Part shown: piece by piece, positions 34,844 through 44,220 of the stretch
Layout of the letters: each line of letters begins with the position of its first letter
Numbering within the stretch: the stretch's first letter is position 1
DNA from: DATAAP01 sp041690495
GTDB lineage: Bacteria > Pseudomonadota > Alphaproteobacteria > CACIAM-22H2
Length of the DNA: 58,685 bases
NCBI GenBank assembly: GCA_041690495.1
Contig: JAWLHE010000016.1
Location: 1-58,685 of the forward strand
Direction of reading: 5' to 3'
Notes under the pieces: generated by a model
Database searches by the model: none
Told to the model about the DNA's origin: nothing
The model's input: the letters and a program-made list of their open reading frames with translations, nothing else
Translations under genes and position numbers: made by a program

Positions 34844-37339
34844 CTATTCCGCCACCTGCGGCCGCACCGGGCGCGCGGAGCGCCGCTCGCGCGCGATCGC
34901 CTGGATATGCGCCCGCAGCTTGTCGCTTGTCTTCAGCAGGCGGGCGAAGTCCCGCCGTGACAGGCTGAGGAGCTGGCCGAAGCCGAGCGAGACCACGTCT
35001 GCCATCCGCGGCTGGCCGGAGAGCAGGGCCATCTCGCCGAACATGTCGCCGGTGCCGAGCGTGACCGGCGTCGGGGCGATCCTGACCTCTACCGCGCCCG
35101 AGGAGATGAAATACATCGCATCGCCGCGCTCGCCCTTGCGGACGATGACCTCGTCGGGAACGGTGAGGCGCGGCCGCAGCATCAGGCTGATCGCCGCGCG
35201 CTCGCCCGGATCGAGATCGGCGAACATGGCGACGCGGCCGACCAGCTCCCCTCGGTTCAGGCCCAGGTCGAGCGCCGGCCGCCGCTCGAGCGCCGCGCGG
35301 CGCTGGCGCAGGTCGCGCTCGAGGCTGCGAAACATCTCCTGGGAGATGATCGATTCGGCGCGAAGCCGGTGCAGGCTCTCGTCTTCCAGCCGCAGCGCCG
35401 AGAGCGCGAGAAACTGCTGCTCCAGCGTCCGCGCATAGCGCGGGTACTGCAGCTCGATCGCCTTGGTGGCGCGCTCGGCCTCGGCCATGCGCACTTTGAG
35501 CGAGCTGTGGAGGAGTTCGGCGGTCGCCGGCCCGAACAGCGGCTGGATCTTCACGCCCGTGAAGCGGATCAGATCCTGCAGCACCAGGCGGTGGACGACG
35601 AGCATCTCGAGGCGATGGGCGAGCGCGTGGGCGAGCGGCCGGGCGATGCCCAGCCTGCGCTGCAGCTCGAGGGCCGCGCGGAAGCTCCATGAAAACGAGA
35701 GTCCGTCGCGCGCGGCCGCAAGATAGCCTTCGGGCCCGCCGGCCTTGACGCCGTCATGCAGCCGTTCCGCAAGCGTGATCAGCTCGGCGATCGCACGACG
35801 CGATACCGTGCCGTTCTCGAAATAGTCGAGGCAGATCTCCTGCTCGCGCTCGACGAGAATGCCGAGCCCCGAATAGGCGCGCAGGGTCGGGTCGAGTGCC
35901 GCGTCGGGGTCGATGCCGAGGGCGCTGTGGCCGGCATAGCCGCCGCTGATGCGCCCTGCCGTCTCGGCGCTCAGGCCGCGATCCTGCGCGAGCCGGCCGA
36001 TCGCCTCGCCAATCTCGGCGCGCGCCAGCGCGATGGCGCGGTCGCGCAGCGCCAGCTCTTCGGGCGGCAGGCGGTCGAGCCCGAGAAGGTGGATCACCCA
36101 GCGCAGCGTCGGCGCGTTTACCAGCAGGGTGAAAAGGACGAAGCCGGTGGCAAGAATGGCGATGAACTGCCGGGTGTCCGGCGACAGCATTGCGTTCTCC
36201 GTTACCGCCAGGGCCAGCGCGAGGGACACGGCGCCCCGCATGCCGCCCCACAGCACGACGAGGCGATGGCTGGTCCGGACGCGCTCGCCGATCCCCGCAG
36301 CGTTCATGAGCGGGAACAGCCCGAAGAGTGTGACGGCACGTGCCGCGAACGCCGCGGCGACGACGATCACGAGAAGACCGGCGTCGTGCCATGTCACGTC
36401 CGCCAGGAGCCGCGGCGCCAGCATCGCGGCGAGCAGGAAGATGAGCGAACTCGCCCAGAAGCCGATCTGCGCCCATGTGCCGGTCAGGTAGTCCCAGCGT
36501 GAAGGCGCGAGCTTGCGCCGGCCGTCGTTGCTGAGCACCAGGCCGGCACTGACGACTGCCACGACGCCGGAGACCTGCAGATACTGCTCGCCGACGATGA
36601 AGGTCAGATAGGCTATCGCGACGGTGAAGGTGGTCTCCGCGAGCCGGTGATCGCGGAACATCATCAGTCCGGCCGAGGCGATCTTGCCGAACACGGCTCC
36701 GAGCGCCAGACCGCCGGCGAACGCCCTGATGAAGGTCAGCACCGCGTCGAGCGGGCCGGCGGCGCCGCTTCCGGTCAGCATCGCGGCCAGCACCGAGAAC
36801 AGCGCGATCGCGGCCGCGTCGTTCAGCAGGCTTTCGCCCTCGAGCAGGACCGAAAGCCGCTGCGGAGCACCAATTTCGCGGAACAGGGCGACCACCGCGA
36901 CCGGGTCGGTGGTGGCGAGGATGGCCCCGAGCAGCAGGCAGGCGAGCAGGCCGATCTCGGCGAACGGCATCAATGCGAAACCGATGAAGAACATGCAGAC
37001 CAGGACGGCGCCGATCGCGAGCAGCAGAACGGGGGCGACATCGTCCATTAGCCGCGGCACGTTGACGTTAAGTGCCGTTTCGAACAGCAGCGCGGGCAGG
37101 AAGATATAAAGGAATGCCTGCGAGGTAAGATTGAAGCCGGCGAGAGCGTCGAGAATGGTCGAAAGCGGTCCCATCGCCACGCCCGGGCTGACGAAACGGA
37201 TCGCGGACCCGATCGCGCAGCCGGTGATCACCAGCAGCACGGCGTAGGGAATGCCGACGCGGGTAGCCAGCGGCAGCAGGAGGCTGACCAGCGCCAGCAG
37301 GGCGGCGAAGGCGAAGACGACAAGAACGATATCGTGCAT
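34844..37339 (-). CDS. CPA1 sodium/proton antiporter with cyclic-nucleotide-binding domain
   Basis: An 831-residue inner-membrane protein. Residues 1-410 hold about 12 spans with the CPA1 transport motifs TDPVAVVALF (145-154) and GESLLNDAAAIAL (168-180, with N173-D174). A soluble helical linker of about 300 residues follows. The last 125 residues form a cNMP-binding fold: GERGDAMYFISSGAVEV and GDMFGEMALLSGQPRMAD. The phosphate-cassette Arg is kept but the usual RTA reads RMA. The arrangement suggests ion exchange gated by a nucleotide. Confidence 0.92.
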   Translation of the reverse strand: MHDIVLVVFAFAALLALVSLLLPLATRVGIPYAVLLVITGCAIGSAIRFVSPGVAMGPLSTILDALAGFNLTSQAFLYIFLPALLFETALNVNVPRLMDDVAPVLLLAIGAVLVCMFFIGFALMPFAEIGLLACLLLGAILATTDPVAVVALFREIGAPQRLSVLLEGESLLNDAAAIALFSVLAAMLTGSGAAGPLDAVLTFIRAFAGGLALGAVFGKIASAGLMMFRDHRLAETTFTVAIAYLTFIVGEQYLQVSGVVAVVSAGLVLSNDGRRKLAPSRWDYLTGTWAQIGFWASSLIFLLAAMLAPRLLADVTWHDAGLLVIVVAAAFAARAVTLFGLFPLMNAAGIGERVRTSHRLVVLWGGMRGAVSLALALAVTENAMLSPDTRQFIAILATGFVLFTLLVNAPTLRWVIHLLGLDRLPPEELALRDRAIALARAEIGEAIGRLAQDRGLSAETAGRISGGYAGHSALGIDPDAALDPTLRAYSGLGILVEREQEICLDYFENGTVSRRAIAELITLAERLHDGVKAGGPEGYLAAARDGLSFSWSFRAALELQRRLGIARPLAHALAHRLEMLVVHRLVLQDLIRFTGVKIQPLFGPATAELLHSSLKVRMAEAERATKAIELQYPRYARTLEQQFLALSALRLEDESLHRLRAESIISQEMFRSLERDLRQRRAALERRPALDLGLNRGELVGRVAMFADLDPGERAAISLMLRPRLTVPDEVIVRKGERGDAMYFISSGAVEVRIAPTPVTLGTGDMFGEMALLSGQPRMADVVSLGFGQLLSLSRRDFARLLKTSDKLRAHIQAIARERRSARPVRPQVAE

Positions 37340-37888
37340 GCAACGTGGTCTGCGCGGAAGAGTGGCGGCCAGTAGACCGGCGAAGCGATCTCAGGACAAC
37401 GGGATTCTTGCGCATGAAGTCGGTGGATCGGCCGTCTTGGCCCGGCGCCGAGGATTGCGCCGCCCTTATCGAGCTTGCTTGCCGGGGTGTACGCCTCCAA
37501 CCGCGTCAGGACCGGCCTGAAAGGAAACGTCGCCGGCAGCTCCGCCTGCCTGGTGAGCCCGGCGGGATCCGCCGTTCATGCCGCCATTTGCGTGTACGCC
37601 GCCGGGCAGCCGGAGCCCGGCGACATGGCGGAGAACCCGGCCGGCGCCTGGCCGATTCGGGCCCCTTTCCGAGCGGATCCGCGCGTGCGATCCGTCGGCG
37701 AATCCGTGGGGCCCTGGCCGCCGCGACCGAGCCGATCTCCGGATCGTTCAGCCGTCGCATGCCTTCGACGTTGAAGCCTGCGGCTCCTCCGGGGCAGCCA
37801 AGATCGCCCGCTGGCCTTAAGTATAGTTGACGCTCCGAGATCAGGCCGACCAACGTACGTGAGGTCTACAGCCTACGATCAAGTCTGC
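37340..37888. other. Long intergenic region upstream of the antiporter gene
   Basis: About 550 bases between divergent genes. Frames present are short, Pro/Arg-rich and lack start signals. A GC-rich hairpin (CGCCGGGC / GCCCGGCG, 37600-37622, 7-base loop) is present without a T tract. I see no RNA gene. Confidence 0.4.
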
Positions 37889-38227
37889 GTGACCATTGTG
37901 AATATCCCGATAGAGCCATTCGACGCTGCGGTCGAGATTCTCGCCACGGGACATGCGCCGATCAGGGACCGGCTGACGACGGCATGGCTGGAGATCGTCG
38001 CCGTTCCGGAGACGCAGCTGCCGGCAGGAGATCTCCGGCAGGAATATATGGGCCTGCTGAGCGCGGTGTCCTACCGCGAGCCGAAACGCGATGAAGGCAA
38101 GCTTGCCGCCACGATCATGCGGATGGCGGATGACGAAGCGGCGCATTGTGCGCTCGGGCTTCTGCGATTCTGGCTCAAGCTCCGCGCCGCAGCAGAGTCG
38201 CGATCCGGGGCAAATCAGGGCGATTGA
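37889..38227 (+). CDS. Conserved hypothetical protein
   Basis: About 112 residues from a GTG at 37889; a second GTG at 37898 is equally possible. Pattern: a predicted helix with IEPFDAAVEILATG, then RDRLTTAWLEIVAV, EYMGLLSAVSYREP, and DEGKLAATIMRMADDEAAHCA. It looks like a small, soluble, mostly helical protein of a kind often seen in alphaproteobacteria. I cannot assign a function, and neighbours give no clue. Confidence 0.6.
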   Translation: MTIVNIPIEPFDAAVEILATGHAPIRDRLTTAWLEIVAVPETQLPAGDLRQEYMGLLSAVSYREPKRDEGKLAATIMRMADDEAAHCALGLLRFWLKLRAAAESRSGANQGD

Positions 38228-38473
38228 GAAGGAGGCGCTCGACTCCCGGCCTGCCTTGTTCGGCCGGGTCGCGCCGGTGGGATGAGCGGATCCGCCCGCC
38301 GGATCGCGCTTGCAGCTCAAGGGCGTGGTTCCGCCGCTGCGCCCGGCGGGCGGCTGTGTACGGCATGTCCCCGGTTCCCCGCAGAACCCCGATCTCCGCC
38401 GCGCTCGCGCGGCGGCGTTGACGCGGCGCTGGCCGGATGAAATAGTCTGGTCTGCTGGTTTTTAGGAAGACTG

Positions 38474-39256
38474 GTGGCAATTCTTCAACCCGTTCTCTCA
38501 CGCGGGTCCGGTCCGCGCTATCTGCAGCTCGCGACCCTCATGCGCCGGCGCATCGAAACCGGCGAGTGGGCGGCAGGGAGCCAGATCCCGACGCTCGACG
38601 CGCTCGCGGGCGAGTTCGGCCTTGCGCGGGTCACCATCCGCCAGGCGCTGGAGATCCTCGAGCTCGAGGGGCTCCTGTACCGGCGTCAGGGCCGCGGCAC
38701 CTTCATCGCGCCGCATCTGCCGGACCGGCGCTGGCTCCGGCTCGGCGGCGACTGGCAGGCGCTGCTTGCGATGGCCGAGGGGCTTTCGCCGCAGCTTCTC
38801 ATGCTGGAGGACTCGGCCCGACAGCCACAGATCGGCCCGGAGGAGGGCACGCCGGCGCCAGCCTACAAGTATATGCGGCGCGTGCATGCGACGCCGAACG
38901 GGGCTCCGTTCTGCCTCATCGACATCTATCTCGACCAACGCGTCTTCCGCCGTGCGCCGCGCGCGTTCAAGACGCGCACCGTGCTGCCGGTGCTCGATCA
39001 GCTCGCCGGCCTCGAGATCGGCCAGGCGCGCCAGACGCTCACGATTGGCACCGCCGATGTCGACACCGCGCGCCATCTCGCGCTGCCGCTCAATGCGCCG
39101 ATCGCTGAGGTGCGTCGTGTTGTCACCGATGCGCACGGCGCCGTGATCTACCTGGCGGAGCTCGTCTACCGCGGCGATGTTATCAAGCTCGAAATCGACC
39201 TCGCGGGAGCGGGTTTCCGCGAGGATAACGCTCAAAGGAGGAGGAAACGGACATGA
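38474..39256 (+). CDS. GntR family transcriptional regulator (HutC/UTRA subfamily)
   Basis: A 260-residue regulator starting at GTG. The winged helix-turn-helix (about 10-80) has LAGEFGLARVTIRQALEILELEG and RQGRGTFIA. A UTRA ligand domain fills the rest (VLDQLAGLEIGQARQTLTIG, DAHGAVIYLAELVYRGD). Its stop overlaps the tctC start (ATGA), so the regulator is the first gene of the operon it presumably controls. UTRA domains bind small sugars, sugar acids or amino acid derivatives. Confidence 0.88.
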   Translation: MAILQPVLSRGSGPRYLQLATLMRRRIETGEWAAGSQIPTLDALAGEFGLARVTIRQALEILELEGLLYRRQGRGTFIAPHLPDRRWLRLGGDWQALLAMAEGLSPQLLMLEDSARQPQIGPEEGTPAPAYKYMRRVHATPNGAPFCLIDIYLDQRVFRRAPRAFKTRTVLPVLDQLAGLEIGQARQTLTIGTADVDTARHLALPLNAPIAEVRRVVTDAHGAVIYLAELVYRGDVIKLEIDLAGAGFREDNAQRRRKRT

Positions 39257-40209
39257 GATTGCCCCGTATGATCAAGCATGCACTGGCCGGTGCGACATTG
39301 GCGCTGGCTGCTGCCGGATCGGCATCGGCATTCCCGACCAAGGACATCACCTATGTGATTCCCTTCAATGCCGGCGGCGAATCCGACGTGACCGCGCGGC
39401 TGCAGGAGGCGCCGTTCAAAAAGCTGGCGGGCCACGGATTCGTGATTCAATACAAGGTCGGCGCCGGAGGTGCCGCGGCGTGGTCGCAGCTCAATAGCTT
39501 GCCGGCCGACGGCCACACGATCATGGGCATCAATCTTCCCCATCTCTTCCTGCAGCCGATGCAGGGGCGGGTCGCCTACAAGACCGAGGACATCACGGTC
39601 ATCAACGTCTTCCAGCTGACGCCCCATGCCCTGATCGTGCCGGCGGACAGCCCGATCAAGACGATCGAGGACTACATTGCCGAGGCGAAAAAGACGCCCG
39701 GCGCGATCACGGTGGCCGGCACCGGCTCCAACTCGGCGAACCAGGTCGCGCAGCGCTCCTTCGACAAGGCCGCCGGGATCACGACGACGTATGTTCCCTT
39801 CACCGGAACCGCGGCGACGACGGCGGCGCTTCTGGGCAAGCAGGTTCGCGCGCAGTGGGGCTTCACGACCGTCGCGGTGGAGCAGGGCAAGAACGTCCGC
39901 ATGCTCGCCGTGGCGCTCGACCAGCGCCACAAGCTCTTTCCGGACGTGCCCACGTTCAAGGAAAAGGGCATCAATCTGGTCGGTGGTGCGCACCGCGGCG
40001 TCGCCGTTCCGAAAGACACGCCGGAAGCGGCCCGCGAGCAGCTGTCGGGCATCTTCAGCCGGATCAACAACGACTCGGCATTCCGCAAGAAGATGGAAGA
40101 CGGCGGCTATGTCCTCGTGAATGTCGGCTACAAGCAGGTGAAGCCGTTCATGGACGGTCTCGGCAAGGAGTACGTCGAGATCGGCCGTCTGCTCGGCCTC
40201 GTGAAGTAA
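39253..40209 (+). CDS. tctC: Tripartite tricarboxylate transporter substrate-binding protein (TctC/Bug family)
   Basis: A 318-residue periplasmic receptor with a Sec signal ending ASA (MRLPRMIKHALAGATLALAAAG). The body matches the TctC/Bug fold: DITYVIPFNAGGESDVTAR, GAAAWSQL, AGTGSNSANQVA and the ligand-loop FTGTAATTAALLG. Family ligands are carboxylates. It lies 61 bases before tctA with a strong hairpin between, which may raise receptor expression. Confidence 0.88.
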   Translation: MRLPRMIKHALAGATLALAAAGSASAFPTKDITYVIPFNAGGESDVTARLQEAPFKKLAGHGFVIQYKVGAGGAAAWSQLNSLPADGHTIMGINLPHLFLQPMQGRVAYKTEDITVINVFQLTPHALIVPADSPIKTIEDYIAEAKKTPGAITVAGTGSNSANQVAQRSFDKAAGITTTYVPFTGTAATTAALLGKQVRAQWGFTTVAVEQGKNVRMLAVALDQRHKLFPDVPTFKEKGINLVGGAHRGVAVPKDTPEAAREQLSGIFSRINNDSAFRKKMEDGGYVLVNVGYKQVKPFMDGLGKEYVEIGRLLGLVK

Positions 40210-40218
40210 CCGGACTTC

Positions 40219-40248
40219 GCGCTGGCGGACGGCTGCGTCCGCCGGCGC
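40219..40248 (+). repeat. Intercistronic hairpin between tctC and tctA
   Basis: GGCGGAC (40224-40230) and GTCCGCC (40237-40243) pair perfectly. Flanking GCGCT/GGCGC extends the stem to about 12 bp with one G-T pair, and the loop is six bases. No T tract follows, so it is more likely an mRNA-stabilising or processing structure than a full terminator. Confidence 0.55.
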
Positions 40249-40270
40249 GCTCGTCCGAACGTGACCTGAC

Positions 40271-41770
40271 ATGGAAATCCTGAGCCACTTCGTTCAGGCG
40301 CTGACGCCGCTCAACGTGCTGCTTGCCGTCGGCGGAATCGTCGCCGGCACGATCGTGGGGGCGCTGCCCGGGCTGACCGCGACGATGGCAGTCGCCGTTC
40401 TGACCCCGCTGACCTTCACGCTGGAGCCGGGCTCCGCGCTTATCGCGCTCGGGGCGATCTACACGGGCGCGATCTACGGCGGATGCTACTCCGCCATTCT
40501 GGTCAATACGCCCGGCACGCCCTCTGCGATCGCCACCACCTTCGACGGCTTCCCGATGGCCAAGCGCGGCGATGGCGATCTCGCGCTCACCCTCGCGAAT
40601 CTCGCGTCGGTTTGCGGCGGACTCGTCGGCGCGGTCGCCCTCCTCCTGCTCGCGCCGCCGCTCGCCCGCGTTGCGCTCGCCTTCGGCCCGGTCGAGTACT
40701 TCTGGCTCGCCATTCTCGGGCTTACGCTGGTCGCCGCCCTGTCCGAAGGCAGCCTGCTCAAAGGGACGATCGGCTGCGGATTCGGCCTCCTGATCGCAAC
40801 GGTCGGAACCGCCATCGTCGGCGGCGACACGCGCTTCGTATTCGGCACGCAGACGCTGATCGGCGGCGTCAACGTGGTCGTGGCGCTGATCGGCCTGTTC
40901 TGCATTCCGGTTCTGATCGATCTCGTCGCGACGCCGGACGCGCACATCAAGGTCAACGCCGAAGTGCGCGGTTACCGCCTCGACGAGGCGCTCCGTATCG
41001 GCTGGGCAAGCAAATGGAATTTAATGCGCAGCTCGGTGATCGGCACGGTCATCGGCATACTCCCGGCAGCGGGCGGTGCCATCGCCGCGCTGATCGCGTA
41101 TGCCGAGGCACGGCGCGCCTCGGCCCGGCCCGGGGAATTCGGCAAGGGCGCGCCCGACGGAATTCTCGCCTCCGAGTCCGCCAACAATGCGACGGTCGGC
41201 GGCGGCTTCATTCCGACGCTCACGCTCGGCATTCCGGGCACGCCGGCCGACGCCATCATCCTGGGTGCGCTTCTGGTTCATGGGGTCAGGACCGGCCCGA
41301 ACCTGTTCCAGGAGCAGAGCGCGATCGTCTACACCTTCATGTTCGGGTTGATCCTCGCGACCGTACTGATGCTGCCGCTCGGGCTCGTGCTCGGGCGTTA
41401 CGCATACAAGTCGATCATCGCCATTCCGAAGGCCGTGCTCGCGCCGGGCATTGCATTTCTCACCATCCTCGGGACTTACGCCATCCATAACAGCATGGAG
41501 GATGTCGGTCTCATGCTCGGTCTCGGCGGCGTGGGCTGGCTGCTGAATCGCGCCGGCGTGCCGCCGGCCCCGATCGTGCTGGGCGTCGTTCTCGGCCCGA
41601 TCGCGGAGCAGGGGTTCGTTCAGGCGTGGTTGATCGGGAGCGCAACCGGCGATCTTCTGGGCATGTTTTTCGGACGGCCTATTTCGCTGCTCATCATCGC
41701 CGCCGCGGCACTGGTGCTGTTCTATCCGGCGCTCGCGCGGCGGTTCGCCGGACGGAGGACCGCCGAATGA
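40271..41770 (+). CDS. tctA: Tripartite tricarboxylate transporter large permease TctA
   Basis: A 499-residue protein with about 12 spans. The family hallmark GALPGLTATMAVAVLTPLTF near residue 33-52, followed by GAIYTGAIYGGCYSAILVNTPGTPS, is intact. The second half repeats the motif as LGIPGTPADAIILGAL. With TctB it imports the TctC-bound carboxylate. Its stop overlaps the tctB start. Confidence 0.92.
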   Translation: MEILSHFVQALTPLNVLLAVGGIVAGTIVGALPGLTATMAVAVLTPLTFTLEPGSALIALGAIYTGAIYGGCYSAILVNTPGTPSAIATTFDGFPMAKRGDGDLALTLANLASVCGGLVGAVALLLLAPPLARVALAFGPVEYFWLAILGLTLVAALSEGSLLKGTIGCGFGLLIATVGTAIVGGDTRFVFGTQTLIGGVNVVVALIGLFCIPVLIDLVATPDAHIKVNAEVRGYRLDEALRIGWASKWNLMRSSVIGTVIGILPAAGGAIAALIAYAEARRASARPGEFGKGAPDGILASESANNATVGGGFIPTLTLGIPGTPADAIILGALLVHGVRTGPNLFQEQSAIVYTFMFGLILATVLMLPLGLVLGRYAYKSIIAIPKAVLAPGIAFLTILGTYAIHNSMEDVGLMLGLGGVGWLLNRAGVPPAPIVLGVVLGPIAEQGFVQAWLIGSATGDLLGMFFGRPISLLIIAAAALVLFYPALARRFAGRRTAE

Positions 41771-42231
41771 GCCAGGCGGGAAAAGCCGACCGGGGCGGCG
41801 TCGCGGTCGCGCTCGCCGCGCTTGCCGTCGCGGGTTACGTATTCTGGGAGTCGCGGGAATTCTCGTCGCTCGGATCCGTATTCCCGCGCTTCGTCGCCGG
41901 TGTGCTCGGGCTCGCCGCGCTTGGGCTGCTCATCGCGGCGCTGCTCGGCTGTGAGCGGCCGGCGGCGCGGGAGGACGGCTCGGGCCTGCGGCGGGGCGCG
42001 CTCGCGGCCGTCCTGATCGGCTGGGTCGCGCTCGTACCGTTCGCCGGATTTCTGGCGTCTTCGCTGCTCGGGTTCTTCGCGGTTGGGATGGTTGCCAGGT
42101 ACGAGGCGTGGCCGCCGCGCCGATGGCTCGGATTCGCGCTCGCGACGGCGGCTGCGGTGGTATCGCTCTACGTTCTGTTCACGGCCGCGCTGGAGGTTCC
42201 GTTGCCGGCCGGCGCGCTGTTCGGAGGCTGA
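41767..42231 (+). CDS. tctB: Tripartite tricarboxylate transporter small permease TctB
   Basis: A 154-residue protein with four predicted spans and the usual weakly conserved TctB pattern: FWESREFSSLGSVFPRFVAG at the first loop and PRRWLGFALATAAAVVSLYVLF at the end. It starts in ATGA with tctA. Gene order here is C-A-B, whereas C-B-A is the more common arrangement. Confidence 0.82.
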   Translation: MSQAGKADRGGVAVALAALAVAGYVFWESREFSSLGSVFPRFVAGVLGLAALGLLIAALLGCERPAAREDGSGLRRGALAAVLIGWVALVPFAGFLASSLLGFFAVGMVARYEAWPPRRWLGFALATAAAVVSLYVLFTAALEVPLPAGALFGG

Positions 42232-42232
42232 C

Positions 42233-43393
42233 ATGGATGCATCGGCTTCGCCGGTCGCGCAGGCACGCATCATCGCGCGGGTCGAGGCGATCGCATTCCG
42301 GGCGCCGACGCCGCACCCCGTTCGCACCTCGTTCGGCGTGATGAACGACCGGCCGGCGGTGCTCGTGCGTATCGAGGACGAGACAGGGGCGAGCGGCTGG
42401 GGCGAAGTCTGGTGCAATTTTCCGTCCTGCGGCGCAGAGCATCGCGCGCGGCTGGTCGATACGGTGTTTCGGCCGCTGCTGGAAGGCTGCGCCATTGCCG
42501 ACCCGGCGACCACGTCCGCGGCGCTGGCGCGCCGGACGCGCATCCTCGCCATTCAGTCCGGCGAGCCCGGCCCCTTCGCGCAGGCCATAGCCGGGATCGA
42601 CACGGCCCTCTGGGACCTGGCGGCGCGCCGCGCCGGGCTGCCGCTGTGGCGGATGCTCGGCGGGACGGGTGCTGCGCGCGTTCCGGTCTATGCCAGCGGC
42701 ATCAACCCGGACGGCGCGCCGGAGACGGTCGCCGCCGCGCGCCAGGCGGGCTTCCGCGCCTTCAAGCTCAAGATTGGATTCGATGCCGCGCAGGACATGG
42801 GGAACCTTCGTGCGGTGCGAGCGCTGGTCGGCGCGGACGCCCCGGTGATGGTCGATGCGAACCAGGCCTGGGACCTCGCGCAGGCGACCGCGATGAGCCG
42901 CCGCCTCGCACCGTTCGCGCCCGCCTGGCTTGAGGAGCCGATCGCCGCCGACCGGCCGCTGTCGGAATGGCGCGCTCTCGCCGGCGCTGCGCCGATGCCG
43001 ATCGCGGCCGGTGAGAATGTCCGCGGCGCGGAGGAGCTCGCGGCGCTGGCCGCAGACGGCGGCGTGGCCGTGATCCAGCCCGATGTCGCGAAATGGGGCG
43101 GCATTACCGGCTGCCTGGCTGCGGCGCGTCAGGCGCTGGCGCGCGGCCGGCGCTACTGCCCGCATTTCCTCGGCGCCGGGATCGGGCTGCTTGCTTCGGC
43201 CCATCTGCTCAAGGCCGCGGGCGGCGACGGCTTGCTCGAGGTCGACGTAAACGACAATCCCCTGCAGGGCGGACTCACCGCGTCCTTTCCGGTGATCGCC
43301 GATGGCGCGCTCGCGTTGCCCGAGGGCCCCGGCCTCGGCGCCGCGCCGGATCCCGACATGCTCGCACGGTTCCGGGTCGAGATCCGGCGCTAG
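42233..43393 (+). CDS. Mandelate racemase/muconate lactonizing enzyme family protein (enolase superfamily)
   Basis: A 386-residue enolase-superfamily enzyme starting one base after tctB. The KxK acid/base motif is K178-L-K180. Metal ligands are D208 (VMVDAN), E234 or E235 (WLEEP) and E261 (AGENV). D284 (IQPDVAKWGG) and H311 (PHFLGAG) complete the general-base dyad of the mandelate racemase subgroup. Such enzymes abstract a proton next to a carboxylate, for example as sugar-acid dehydratases. Location in the TctCAB operon suggests the substrate is the imported acid. A decayed partial copy lies about 1.2 kb downstream. Confidence 0.9.
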   Translation: MDASASPVAQARIIARVEAIAFRAPTPHPVRTSFGVMNDRPAVLVRIEDETGASGWGEVWCNFPSCGAEHRARLVDTVFRPLLEGCAIADPATTSAALARRTRILAIQSGEPGPFAQAIAGIDTALWDLAARRAGLPLWRMLGGTGAARVPVYASGINPDGAPETVAAARQAGFRAFKLKIGFDAAQDMGNLRAVRALVGADAPVMVDANQAWDLAQATAMSRRLAPFAPAWLEEPIAADRPLSEWRALAGAAPMPIAAGENVRGAEELAALAADGGVAVIQPDVAKWGGITGCLAAARQALARGRRYCPHFLGAGIGLLASAHLLKAAGGDGLLEVDVNDNPLQGGLTASFPVIADGALALPEGPGLGAAPDPDMLARFRVEIRR

Positions 43394-43477
43394 GACCGGC
43401 GGCGCGAACGGGGCCCGTGTCCGCACGTCCCTGACTGATGCGGCGTATCAGGCAAGAAATGCCGGGCCGTCGGTGCC

Positions 43478-43497
43478 TCCCGACATGCGCGTCGGGA
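43478..43497. terminator. Hairpin between convergent genes
   Basis: TCCCGAC and GTCGGGA form a perfect 7-bp stem with a six-base loop, between the stops of the racemase-family gene and the lipoprotein gene. There is no T tract on either side, so termination is only suggested. Confidence 0.4.
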
Positions 43498-43514
43498 AGC
43501 GCCACAGGAGGCGA

Positions 43515-43985
43515 TCAGCTCTCGATCTGTGGCGTTGCCTCAGCAGGTGTATCCGGCAGCGTCGGGTCATTCGGCGCCGCATCGGCGGGAGCCGCTTCGG
43601 CTTCGATGGCTGCAGGCTCCGGCGGCGGGGGCTCGCAACCTTTCGTCTTCATCTGCTCGCCGATGGCGTCGTACTCGCCCTTGAGCTTGCCCAGCTCTTC
43701 CTCGCGGTCCTTGGTCGCCGCGAGTCCGAACAGGGCTGGCCAGAACAGGATCAGGCCGACCCCCATGAGGGCAACATCGGCATCGGCGTTCTCCTTCTGG
43801 AGGCCGGTGATGCGCTGGACTTCGCTTTTGAGCCGCTTCTGCTCGTCGACGAGCTGCTCGCAGGTCCAGTTCTGGTACGTGATCGGGCTGACATAGCGCG
43901 CCTCGATCGAGTCCGGGTGCGATGCGCACGCGGCCAGCTGTGCGACGCAGACTGTCTGCGTTACAGCCTTCTTCCATCGATTCAT
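43515..43985 (-). CDS. Putative lipoprotein with coiled coil
   Basis: A 156-residue protein. A short signal (MNRWKKAVTQTVCVAQ) leads to a lipobox LAAC, giving a lipidated Cys20. The mature part has YQNWTCEQLVDEQKRLKSEVQRITG, a coiled-coil-like helix, then a hydrophobic GVGLILFWPALFGL segment, a second charged helix and a Pro/Ala/Glu-rich tail of about 40 residues. A Cys pair (WTC, KGC) may be bridged. Small coiled-coil lipoproteins of this build are common in alphaproteobacteria; no function can be assigned. Confidence 0.75.
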   Translation of the reverse strand: MNRWKKAVTQTVCVAQLAACASHPDSIEARYVSPITYQNWTCEQLVDEQKRLKSEVQRITGLQKENADADVALMGVGLILFWPALFGLAATKDREEELGKLKGEYDAIGEQMKTKGCEPPPPEPAAIEAEAAPADAAPNDPTLPDTPAEATPQIES

Positions 43986-44220
43986 GTTCCCCCGCTTCTT
44001 GCGGCGACCTTGCCGCTACACCCCAATGCGACGATGCTCACATGTAATATCAACGGCTGCAACCGGAGATTATGCAGGCGTCAAGGCTAAGTTACCGGCT
44101 TTAGGGGAAGGTTTACGCGCAGGACATGTTGCGGCCGACGGCCTAACGACGAGGATGGTTCCGCCGACGAGGATCGGTGCAGATACCAGGAGCCCGGCCC
44201 CAGGCCGATCGCGGGCGGGT

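Noticed and set aside
37475..37774. 99-residue open frame in the gap before the antiporter
   Set aside because: Composition is Pro/Arg/Ala-rich and there is no Shine-Dalgarno or recognisable motif; the other frames over the same bases are equally open.
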